From contig JBFWUW010000133.1 of the NCBI GenBank assembly GCA_050247075.1, forward strand, positions 1 through 9,277: 9,277 nucleotides of DNA. The letters are read 5' to 3'. Position numbers and translations under genes: made by a program. Below are positions 1 through 6,912 of the stretch, piece after piece. Within the stretch, counting starts at the first letter, position 1. Each line of letters starts with the position of its first letter. Origin of the DNA: JBFWUW01 sp050247075. Lineage in GTDB: Bacteria; Planctomycetota; Planctomycetia; Pirellulales; JBFWUW01. Below the pieces are notes generated by a model. The model was not told the origin of the DNA. It did not search any database and saw only the letters and a list, made by a program, of their open reading frames with translations.

Positions 1-99
1 TGGCGAACTCGTTTCGCGAACCTGTATCGCAAGACAAGCGAGTCGCCTCGAAGGACTAAGGTGTACCACGTAAAAGCCATTCGCGCCAGCCTGTGCAGA

Positions 100-2856
100 C
101 TACCCAGCTATGCGCGCTGGCCTTGGGCTGGTTGGGGCATCGATGTCCTGGGCAATGCCGCCAAAGAGGACCGTCGCGGTCGAAGAGTAGTCCCCCTCGC
201 CGGGCACCGCTGGTGGATGCTGCTGATGCAGTTCGCGGAAGGCTTCTCCCATGAATAGCGGCCCCGCTTCCAAATTGTTGTACAGCCGCGCCGCCGATTC
301 TTCCTGTTGCGCAAATTGTATAGCGTGCCGCAACGCTCCCTCGGTATCGCCTGACAAGGCGCAGACAATCGCCAGATTGGCGCTGTCATGGCTGCCGCGA
401 TAATCCTCTTGTGCCCAGGCCTGGGCTTCCTCAAACCGCTTCAATCGCAATAGAGAACTCAGCCTTTTCTGCCGTAACTGGTCCAACTGCCACGAGCTGA
501 TGCCGCCGCCGGAATTTGTCTGGAGCAAAGCGGCCGCACACAGATCGGCACACTCCGCGTATTGCTGGCGTTGCCAGGCCGCTTCCGCTTGTTGCAGCCC
601 GGGCCGCGGGTCGTCGGGGAATTCTTGCCGATACAGGGCGAGAAGACGGTCAAGCTCCTCCCAGTTTTCGCTCCGTCGAAAACGGGATGCCAACTGGTCG
701 AACTTCTGGCCGCGATCGGTGCCGTGTTGGTAATACGCCAGCCAATTTCCCAACGCCACGGCGGCGTCTTGCCAGGCGACATCATACATCCAGCCCTCTT
801 CCTCAGACGCCAACTCCACGGCACGGCGAAACCGCTCTAGCGCCGCGTGCAGCCGCTGTTCGTGCTGGGCCAGCAAGCCGGCGTGGTAGTGGCCTTGCGG
901 GTCATCGTCTTGGATGAGCTTGTAGGCATCCAATAAAGGCTGCAATTCATCCCAACGATCCTGGCTCTCAACCTGGCTGGCCAACGAGGGGAAAACCTCC
1001 TTCCGCGAACCGAGTGCCTCAAACGCCTCCAAGGCCGTTTTCCTCTTCAGCAAGATCGTGGACAACGTGTAACGCAGCCCCTGAGGATCTTCCTCGCCAG
1101 CCGTGGCCAGGGCCGCCGTAAGGGCTTGCTCGGCCTCGTCGAAGCGTTCCTCCTCGATCAGTTGATTCGCCCATCGCCGCAGGCCTTCGGCATCATCGGG
1201 ATGGCGTTGCCGGTGTAGCGTCAGCAGCGATTGGAACTCCTGCTGGGTGATTTCCACGTCGCCTTCATCGTGATAATAAGCCAGGTTTTCAAATGCGGCC
1301 TGCTGGTCGGCGGCCGTTTCATAGGCCTCAACGGCTTTGCCTGCATTGGCCAGGGCCAGTTGCAGTTGGCTGGCGTATTGTGTGCGGTCCTCCGCGTTGG
1401 GCGCACGCTGCAGGGCTGTGCGATAATACTCCGCGGCTTGCTCGTACTCTTCGTCCCGTTCGGCCCCCTGGGCCAGCAGCGCAGCCGTCCGCGGCGATGC
1501 CGGGTCGCGATTGACGACATAGGCCGTCAACTCGGCTGCCGCGGAAAAATCGCGGTACGACAGTCGCGAGGCCAGGTCGGCCGCCACGGCCGTCGCGTTC
1601 CTCAGCTTGTCGATTCGCGTAAAGAACTCGGCTCGCTGGTCGACGGGCAGCAACAACAGCGATTCCGCCAAGGCCGTTCGGTCTTCCGGACTGAAACGCA
1701 ACACATGTTGCCATTCCAAGGCGGCCGCTTCGCGGCGGTTGAGCCGCCGCAGCGCGGCGGCCTTGATCTGGCACAAGTTGAGCGTCGGGCCGATCACCTT
1801 TTCATATTGTTCCGCGCTGGCGACAGCCCGGTTGGGATCACTCCATTGGCAGCAAACCATGCGGCCAAAATAGGCACCCGGAGTATCGTCGGGCTGCTGC
1901 ACCAGGTCGTACACGCGTAAGGCTTCGTCGTATTCGCCCAACTGTTGCCAGTTGTAACCCACGATAACCAGCAGCATGTCGCGGCGAGCGGCGGGCACGG
2001 GCTCTTTTTCGGCTGCCCGCAAGGCCACGGCGGCCGCCTTGGTGTCGCCCGAGTCGCGATGTTGCCGGCACTCACCCATCAAGTCGCTCCAGCGGTCGAC
2101 GGCGTCGTTGGACGGGTGACTGGCATTGCGAACCGTGTCGATGAACCAGCCTGTCTTGGTCAGCCCCAAGTCAAGCCGCTGCCAGTCAACAATTTTCCAC
2201 TCGTCCTGGTCGTTCGACAGCCACAGCCGCAACTCGATTTCTTCTTGCATCAGTTCGTCGCGTGCCACGGCATACGCCACGCGTGTCTGAAAGCCGTCCG
2301 CGGCCGGCATCATCGCCAGCAACGTCAACTTGGGGCAGCTTGTGTCAAAGGTGATCGCATCGGCCAGTTCCCGGCGGTACAGGCGGCGTTCGGCGGACGA
2401 CAAGGACCGCATCGCGCCTGACTCTTCAATGACTCGAAAAAAACGGTGGAAGTCAAAGTGCCGGCGGAATGCCGTCTGGTCTTTTCGCTCCAGGGCGTTT
2501 TCGCCTTGCCCCAACATCGCCGCGACCGCCTGGTGCTCCTTCCAATTGTCGGGTGTCAAAATGGCCGACAGGTCTGCGCTGGCATCGTATTCGGTCAACA
2601 CGCGGACCACCTCGGCCCGCTGTTCAACGGGCGTGCGCTTGGCCGCGATAGGCCGTTGCTGGGCCGTGGCAAAATACACAATGGCCCCCATGCCCGCCCC
2701 GGCGGCCATCAACAAGAACGCGGCGACGATCCACACGATCCACCGCGGCCCGCCGCGCGGCCGCGCGGCGGGGGGCGTAAAAGGGCGCGGTCGGAGTTCA
2801 AAAATGGGGGGTAGCGGCGGCGGTGTACGCGGCGCTTCATCTCCGTTCATTGGCAT
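100..2856 (-). CDS. Membrane-anchored TPR-repeat protein of unknown function
   Basis: The product is 918 residues. Residues 1-38 are proline- and arginine-rich and presumably cytoplasmic. Residues about 39-63 form one hydrophobic membrane helix (WIVWIVAAFLLMAAGAGMG), and everything after it should lie outside the inner membrane. Residues about 115-235 are a non-TPR segment ending in EWKIVDWQRLD, which loosely recalls NTF2-like folds; that is a guess. From about 255 to 850 helical pairs with TPR-type spacing recur, for example GEYDEALRVYDLV, EEYEQAAEYYRTALQRAP and ERFDEAEQALTAAL. TPR arrays bind other proteins, so a scaffold role in the envelope is likely, but no catalytic motif is visible. 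ATG 2856 opens the longest frame, but ATG 2850, two codons later, has the better-spaced AGGG. The gene stands alone on its strand and is divergent from the porin gene. The TPR call is firm; the biological role is unknown. Confidence 0.88.
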   Translation of the reverse strand: MPMNGDEAPRTPPPLPPIFELRPRPFTPPAARPRGGPRWIVWIVAAFLLMAAGAGMGAIVYFATAQQRPIAAKRTPVEQRAEVVRVLTEYDASADLSAILTPDNWKEHQAVAAMLGQGENALERKDQTAFRRHFDFHRFFRVIEESGAMRSLSSAERRLYRRELADAITFDTSCPKLTLLAMMPAADGFQTRVAYAVARDELMQEEIELRLWLSNDQDEWKIVDWQRLDLGLTKTGWFIDTVRNASHPSNDAVDRWSDLMGECRQHRDSGDTKAAAVALRAAEKEPVPAARRDMLLVIVGYNWQQLGEYDEALRVYDLVQQPDDTPGAYFGRMVCCQWSDPNRAVASAEQYEKVIGPTLNLCQIKAAALRRLNRREAAALEWQHVLRFSPEDRTALAESLLLLPVDQRAEFFTRIDKLRNATAVAADLASRLSYRDFSAAAELTAYVVNRDPASPRTAALLAQGAERDEEYEQAAEYYRTALQRAPNAEDRTQYASQLQLALANAGKAVEAYETAADQQAAFENLAYYHDEGDVEITQQEFQSLLTLHRQRHPDDAEGLRRWANQLIEEERFDEAEQALTAALATAGEEDPQGLRYTLSTILLKRKTALEAFEALGSRKEVFPSLASQVESQDRWDELQPLLDAYKLIQDDDPQGHYHAGLLAQHEQRLHAALERFRRAVELASEEEGWMYDVAWQDAAVALGNWLAYYQHGTDRGQKFDQLASRFRRSENWEELDRLLALYRQEFPDDPRPGLQQAEAAWQRQQYAECADLCAAALLQTNSGGGISSWQLDQLRQKRLSSLLRLKRFEEAQAWAQEDYRGSHDSANLAIVCALSGDTEGALRHAIQFAQQEESAARLYNNLEAGPLFMGEAFRELHQQHPPAVPGEGDYSSTATVLFGGIAQDIDAPTSPRPARIAG

Positions 2857-2857
2857 G

Positions 2858-2861
2858 CCCT
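2858..2861 (-). promoter_or_regulatory. Weak ribosome binding site of the membrane TPR gene
   Basis: On the minus strand the bases before the gene read AACAGGGCATGCCAATG. The AGGG lies 7 bases before the second ATG (2850) but only 1 base before the first (2856). This favours a 916-residue product starting at 2850. The match is short, so the assignment is tentative. Confidence 0.35.
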
Positions 2862-2898
2862 GTTAAGAAGTGATCGGCCCGTCAAGATGTGGTGGAAA

Positions 2899-2920
2899 CG
2901 GCTGGCAAGACAACCAGCCG
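2899..2920. repeat. 7-bp perfect inverted repeat, possible operator or leader hairpin
   Basis: CGGCTGG (2899-2905) and CCAGCCG (2914-2920) are exact reverse complements with an 8-base spacer. The repeat sits about 43 bases upstream of the membrane TPR start codon, where it could be an operator or a hairpin in that gene's leader. A 7-bp GC-rich repeat can occur by chance in DNA of this composition. Confidence 0.3.
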
Positions 2921-3125
2921 GGTATCGCTCGCTGGATGCCTGCTCGTCGGGCCGCTGCCAGCTTAGCAACCAGACGATCCTTCCGCCAATTCCTGGAAAA
3001 AAATTGCCCTTGCGGCCAGCCGCTCGCGGCGGGTATTTACGCCCCCTCTACCTTTTTCTCAAAATTGTCTCAAGTCAGCAGCGGCGGCGGCCGACGCCTG
3101 GGCGTTGGCGGCGGTTTCGCGCTAT

Positions 3126-3131
3126 GAGGAG
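3126..3131 (+). promoter_or_regulatory. Ribosome binding site of the outer-membrane barrel gene
   Basis: GAGGAG at 3126-3131 is a strong Shine-Dalgarno sequence, 8 bases before ATG 3140. It decides the start. The in-frame GTG at 3131 overlaps the motif itself and cannot be served by it, so translation should begin at 3140. It is the clearest ribosome binding site in the window. Confidence 0.75.
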
Positions 3132-3139
3132 TGCAAGCA

Positions 3140-4336
3140 ATGCACAGTCACACTTTGCGTGGAAGCCTGCTGGCCATCCTGGCGTTGCTAGTATGCGTCC
3201 AGGCACGGGGCCAAGGGACGCAGATCGGCTCCAACAGCAGCAGCCGTGGAGCGCGGCTGGCCCAGTATGACGGAGCAATGGTCGCCGAACCGGACGGCAT
3301 GGCCGGCCAAGGCATGATCGTACAGCCCGGCGGCGAAGCGTGGGGGTGCGACCCCTACGAAACGCAAGGTGGCTGGAGCAACAACATGTTCGGCGTCCCC
3401 TGTGGCGAGTCTTGCCAGGGACGCGGGGCGGGCTTTATCGCGGGAGGCGGCGTCTACTTCATCAAGCCCATGTGGACCAATAACCAGGCGGGCATTGTGA
3501 CCGGCCCGGGACCATCTCTGGGGCGATTGGAAATCAACAACGACCACGAGTTTGCCCCGTTTGCCTTCTTGGGTTTTGTCGGCCCGAACGGTTTTGGGGT
3601 GCGGGGACGAGCCTGGTACTACGAATACGCCGCCAACGATGTCGTCTTCACTCTGCCGGCCGGAAATACCGTCGCGTCGCAATCGCCGCTGTTCGCAGCG
3701 ACACCGCTCGTCAATACCAACGTCTCGAGTGCTACTCCGGGTGACGTATTCCGGGTTTCCAGCAATCTAAACCTGTATGTGTACGACTTGGAAGCCTTTC
3801 AGGCTATCGACCACGACCAATGGACCTGGACCTTCTCGGGCGGCGTGCGTTACGCCATCATTCGGCAGCAATACGTGGCGACGATCACTCCTGTTGCGGT
3901 GGGCGGCCCGGCCGCGCAATCGGTGAACTCGCTGCATCGCTTTAGCGGCTGGGGACCGACAATCTCCTTGGAAGGCCGTCGTGCTTTCGGACAAACCGGA
4001 TTGGCTCTCTACGGCAATGCCCGCGGATCGTTGCTGTTCGGTGATTCCACACAGGATGTCACTTCCACTCTGTCCGTCGGGCCGGCTTTCGCGCACCCGG
4101 CCGTTAACGCCTCCGCCGCCCGCTGGTCGCCGCTATCCATCTTTGAATTCGAGATTGGCGGCGAATATGGCTATTGGCTGGGGACAACCGCCCGGCTGTT
4201 TGCTCGCGGCGGGTTGGTCGGCCAGGCCTGGCTGAACGCCGGCAACGCTGCCAACGCCGGATTGGACGGCTTGCCGGATGACAATGCCAACATGGGCTTC
4301 ACGGGTTACCGTGCCACCGTGGGCGTTGACTATTGA
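3140..4336 (+). CDS. Lpg1974/BBP7-like outer-membrane beta-barrel protein
   Basis: The product is 398 residues, a probable pore-forming barrel of the outer membrane. Residues 1-25 look like a signal peptide: a histidine/arginine N-region, hydrophobic core LLAILALLVCV, and cleavage near Q-A-R-G-Q. A low-complexity linker with three cysteines (C70, C88, C92) follows, then the first likely strand GGGVYFIKP at 102-110. Later come short alternating strands and two stretches typical of this family: WTFSGGVRYAIIRQQY, and the block from about 268 to 300 containing GWGPTISLEGRRAFG and LYGNARGSLLFGDS. The chain ends in GVDY; a terminal aromatic residue is common in BAM-inserted barrels. The start is set by GAGGAG 8 bases upstream. 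The family is known from Legionella and is greatly expanded in planctomycetes; the substrate cannot be inferred. The gene is probably monocistronic, since about 400 bases separate it from the next gene. Confidence 0.85.
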   Translation: MHSHTLRGSLLAILALLVCVQARGQGTQIGSNSSSRGARLAQYDGAMVAEPDGMAGQGMIVQPGGEAWGCDPYETQGGWSNNMFGVPCGESCQGRGAGFIAGGGVYFIKPMWTNNQAGIVTGPGPSLGRLEINNDHEFAPFAFLGFVGPNGFGVRGRAWYYEYAANDVVFTLPAGNTVASQSPLFAATPLVNTNVSSATPGDVFRVSSNLNLYVYDLEAFQAIDHDQWTWTFSGGVRYAIIRQQYVATITPVAVGGPAAQSVNSLHRFSGWGPTISLEGRRAFGQTGLALYGNARGSLLFGDSTQDVTSTLSVGPAFAHPAVNASAARWSPLSIFEFEIGGEYGYWLGTTARLFARGGLVGQAWLNAGNAANAGLDGLPDDNANMGFTGYRATVGVDY

Positions 4337-4475
4337 CGTTTGGCGCTCGACCGGCGGAAAAGTGCCTCGGCACCAACGCCCGAACTGGCCAGGGTACGCA
4401 GTCCAAGACCGCATTCCGTCGCGAGCCGGGGGCGACCCGCTCGTCTGTGTTGGCCGGTTGATTCTATCAGTGCGT

Positions 4476-4504
4476 GGAATTGGGAAATCCTCAACGCCAA
4501 TTCC
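4476..4504. repeat. 8-bp perfect inverted repeat downstream of the porin gene
   Basis: GGAATTGG (4476-4483) and CCAATTCC (4497-4504) are exact reverse complements around a 13-base loop, starting 140 bases after the porin stop codon. It could stabilise or end the porin mRNA, but no T-run follows, so it is not called a terminator. A third copy of CAATTCC lies at 4595-4601. Confidence 0.35.
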
Positions 4505-4629
4505 TTGTCATGTCCAGGCTCACCAGCGGTGGTCTCACCGATTTGGACCTGCTCTGAATCCGTAAAGCGCGGCCGCGACTGCGCCGCCGCGTGGCAATTC
4601 CGCTGGCCTGCCCGCCGGGCGATTCTTGT

Positions 4630-4684
4630 CGAACGTCGGGGAACGGGCCTCCATTGGCCTTCCCCGACTAGAATTCTTGGTTCG
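4630..4684. promoter_or_regulatory. Long stem-loop upstream of the hydrolase gene
   Basis: GTCGGGGAA (4635-4643) pairs perfectly with TTCCCCGAC (4660-4668). Inside it, GGCC (4646-4649) pairs with GGCC (4656-4659) around the 6-base loop TCCATT, leaving a 2-base bulge. Outside it, CGAAC (4630-4634) can pair with GTTCG (4680-4684) across an 11-base bulge. The heptamer ATTCTTG flanks the 9-bp stem on both sides (4622-4628 and 4673-4679). The structure lies 61 bases before ATG 4746 and 28 before the alternative ATG 4713. There is no T-run, so an operator or 5' leader structure fits better than a terminator. Its role is inferred from position only. Confidence 0.45.
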
Positions 4685-4745
4685 CCTGCCGCACAATAGC
4701 ATTCCCACGAACATGGTCCCCTCCCACGCTGCCTGCCCTACGCCT

Positions 4746-6884
4746 ATGAATCTTCATCACAAGCCGTTCGCCCTTGGACCTACCAAAGACCAGCGGCTGG
4801 GCCGAACCATCCATGCGTTGCACAACATCGGCCTGGCAATCGTACTGCTATCCCTGGCGGCTTTGTCCGCCCGAGCCGACGGGCTGGCCGACAACGATCC
4901 GGCCAATGTTCGCAGGGTTCCCAAGTTGGGTGTGGAAGTCCCCGCCGCCGATCGGCAAAAGCTGACGGCGGGCCTGGCGGAATTGCAACAGTCCATCGAC
5001 AGGCTAAAGTCGCGCCAGGACGCCAGCATCACGGCGTTGCTGCCCGACGTGGAAATCTATCATCGGGCCGTCCACGATGCACTGGTCTATCAAGAGTTCT
5101 TCGATCCCGCCGAAATCACCGACGCCTACAAGTTGCTGGAAGAGGGCCAAGAGCGGGCCAAACAACTGGCCGCCAACCAGGCCCCTTGGACAACGGCGAC
5201 CGGGCTGGTGGTGCGCGGTTACGTCTCTCGCATCGATGGCTCGGTGCAGCCGTATGGCTTGGTCGTGCCAGAGTCGTATGCCGCCGGCGGCAGCCAGCGG
5301 CATCGGCTCGATATCTGGTTCCACGGCCGTGGAGAAACCCTTAGCGAGCTGAATTTTCTGCGCAGCCGCCGGGTGCAGCCGGGCCAGTTCACCCCGCGCG
5401 ATACGATCGTGCTTCATCCTTATGGACGCTATTCCAACGCTTTTAAGTTCGCCGGCGAAACCGACGTGCTGGAAGCGCTCGACTCTGTCCGCGGCCGCTA
5501 CCGCATCGACGATCAGCGGATCGCCGTCCGGGGGTTTTCCATGGGGGGCGCGGCCTGTTGGCAGTTCGCCGTCCATTTTCCGGATCGCTGGGTGGGGGCT
5601 AATCCGGGCGCCGGGTTCGCGGAGACTCCCGAGTTCTTGCAGTTCTTTCAGAAAGAAACCCTCGCGCCGACCTGGTACGAACGCAAGCTCTGGCATTGGT
5701 ACGACTGCACCGACTGGGCCTTGAATCTGTTCCATTGCCCGACCGTGGCCTACAGCGGCGAGGACGACATTCAAAAGCAGGCGGCCGACATCATGGCCAC
5801 GGCCCTGGAAAACGAGGAAATGGAACTGCAACATATTATCGGCCCGCAAACCGCTCACAGCTATCATCCCCAGGCGGCGGCGATCGTTGATCGGGCCATG
5901 CAGAGCATCGCCGAGACCGGCCGCGACCGCCAACCGCTCGATCTTCATTTCGTGACTTACACCCTGAAGTACAACCGCCTGGCCTGGCTGGTGGTAGATG
6001 GCTTGCAGCAACATTGGGAACGGGCCCAGGTCGACGGCATGATTAGCATCGGCGCCGATGTCGAGCTGGTAACCTCCAACGTCTCCGATCTCACGCTCGA
6101 CATGCCTTCGGGCTGGTGCCCCTTCAGCTTGACGCAGCCAGTGCTGCTGGTGATTGATGAGGACGAATTCGAGGCCCCCCGCCCCAAGAGCGACCGGTCG
6201 TGGCGGGTGTCGCTGCATCGCACGCCCGACGGCTGGCGGTTGGGACGCCGGCCCCAGGCCGATCTGGTCAAAAAGCACAATCTGCAAGGACCGATCGACG
6301 ATGCCTTGATGGATTCGTTCTTGTTTGTGCGGCCGACGGGGCAGACCGCCAACAAAGCCGTTGGGCAATGGGCCGCGGCCGAACTAGAACGGGCCATCGA
6401 GCAGTGGCGGCGGCATTTCCGCGGGCACGCGCGGGTGAAGGACGACCGCGACGTGACGGAAGAAGACATCGCCACGGCCAACTTGGTGCTGTGGGGTGAT
6501 CCCCAAAACAACACGCTGCTGGCCAAAGTCGCTTCCCACCTGCCGATCGCCTGGAACGAAGAGTCGATCACGGTTGACCGCGACGATGAAGACGCCGAAA
6601 CCTATTCCGCGGACCAGCACGCCTTAATCGCCATCTACCCCAACCCACTCAACCCAGACCGCTACGTCGTTCTCAACAGCAGTTTCACCTTCCGCGAGTT
6701 TGCCTATCTCAACAACGCCCGGCAAGTCGCCAAGCTGCCCGACTGGGCCGTGGTCGATCTGCGAACCCCGCCCGACAGCTTGTGGCCCGGCAAGATCGTC
6801 GCCGCCGACTTCTTCGACGAAACCTGGCAGCTACGCCCCAAGCTGCTGTTGAACGACCCGGATGCCGAGGTCACCCGGCGGTAG
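4746..6884 (+). CDS. Secreted alpha/beta hydrolase (S9-peptidase/esterase-like) with conserved C-terminal domain
   Basis: From ATG 4746 the product is 712 residues. Residues 1-44 form a signal peptide with an unusually long basic N-region, core IGLAIVLLSLAALS and cleavage at A-R-A/D. Residues 47-165 are mostly helical. Residues about 170-395 are an alpha/beta hydrolase: oxyanion motif HGRGE (H193), nucleophile elbow GFSMGG (S265), acid D340 or D341 in YSGEDD, and H371 (or H374) in TAHSYHP. This is a complete Ser-Asp-His set of the prolyl-oligopeptidase/feruloyl-esterase type; substrate unknown. Residues 399-712 are a second region, with GPIDDA (515-520), NLVLWGDP (579-586) and YPNPLNP (631-637), resembling uncharacterised C-termini of planctomycete hydrolases. 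No start has a good ribosome binding site; ATG 4713 (11 residues longer) and TTG 4626 are alternatives, the latter unlikely because it would read through the stem-loop. The product probably acts in the periplasm or outside the cell. Confidence 0.85.
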   Translation: MNLHHKPFALGPTKDQRLGRTIHALHNIGLAIVLLSLAALSARADGLADNDPANVRRVPKLGVEVPAADRQKLTAGLAELQQSIDRLKSRQDASITALLPDVEIYHRAVHDALVYQEFFDPAEITDAYKLLEEGQERAKQLAANQAPWTTATGLVVRGYVSRIDGSVQPYGLVVPESYAAGGSQRHRLDIWFHGRGETLSELNFLRSRRVQPGQFTPRDTIVLHPYGRYSNAFKFAGETDVLEALDSVRGRYRIDDQRIAVRGFSMGGAACWQFAVHFPDRWVGANPGAGFAETPEFLQFFQKETLAPTWYERKLWHWYDCTDWALNLFHCPTVAYSGEDDIQKQAADIMATALENEEMELQHIIGPQTAHSYHPQAAAIVDRAMQSIAETGRDRQPLDLHFVTYTLKYNRLAWLVVDGLQQHWERAQVDGMISIGADVELVTSNVSDLTLDMPSGWCPFSLTQPVLLVIDEDEFEAPRPKSDRSWRVSLHRTPDGWRLGRRPQADLVKKHNLQGPIDDALMDSFLFVRPTGQTANKAVGQWAAAELERAIEQWRRHFRGHARVKDDRDVTEEDIATANLVLWGDPQNNTLLAKVASHLPIAWNEESITVDRDDEDAETYSADQHALIAIYPNPLNPDRYVVLNSSFTFREFAYLNNARQVAKLPDWAVVDLRTPPDSLWPGKIVAADFFDETWQLRPKLLLNDPDAEVTRR

Positions 6885-6912
6885 CAGCGGGGAACATGTG
6901 CCACGGATTTGG

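Larger units (their letters stand above)
2857..3139. other. Divergent intergenic region with both promoters
   Basis: These 283 bases separate two divergently transcribed genes, so both promoters should lie here. An inverted repeat occupies 2899-2920. An AT-richer patch occupies about 2990-3075. Within it, TTGCGG (3010-3015) and TATTTA (3034-3039) are 18 bases apart and point toward the porin gene, but they match the sigma-70 consensus poorly. Two TCTCAA hexamers (3057-3062 and 3068-3073) repeat 11 bases apart, about one helical turn. I find no credible coding sequence here. Confidence 0.6.
4337..4745. other. Non-coding region between porin and hydrolase genes
   Basis: About 400 bases with no convincing gene. 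The open frames here use rare residues heavily and show no recognisable protein pattern. The region contains two perfect inverted repeats (4476-4504 and 4635-4668). It also has a short GCCCGCCGGGC palindrome at 4611-4621. It should hold the end of the porin transcript and the promoter of the hydrolase. No classic terminator with a T-run is visible. TAGAAT at 4669-4674 resembles a -10 box, but no acceptable -35 lies 16-18 bases upstream. Confidence 0.55.

Noticed and set aside
3..59. Possible 3' end of a plus-strand gene entering from the left (18 codons then TAA)
   Set aside because: All three plus frames are open over this short stretch and codon use does not separate them, so a convergent gene end cannot be claimed, though it is possible.
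61..258. Small open frame near the left edge
   Set aside because: Mostly overlaps the 3' end of the membrane TPR gene in antisense and is rich in Trp and Arg, typical of a chance frame.
1231..1920. 229-codon open frame on the plus strand inside the membrane TPR gene
   Set aside because: Antisense shadow of the TPR array; no recognisable motif or ribosome binding site.
3131..3139. GTG start three codons upstream for the barrel gene
   Set aside because: It overlaps the GAGGAG Shine-Dalgarno motif, which is correctly spaced only for ATG 3140.
3140..3214. Lipoprotein signal (LLVC) in the barrel protein leader
   Set aside because: The residue before Cys is Val, not Gly or Ala, and the Cys sits inside the hydrophobic core; an ordinary signal peptide fits better.
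4340..4699. 119-codon open frame between the porin and hydrolase genes
   Set aside because: Starts four bases after the porin stop but has no ribosome binding site, is rich in Trp, Arg and Ser, and covers both inverted repeats; it looks non-coding.
5004..6368. 454-codon open frame on the minus strand inside the hydrolase gene
   Set aside because: It is antisense to a protein with a full catalytic triad and conserved motifs. Long shadow frames are expected in GC-rich coding DNA, and the translation shows no family pattern.
6885..6912. Bidirectional terminator between the convergent hydrolase and deacetylase genes
   Set aside because: The 28-base gap shows no stem or T-run.
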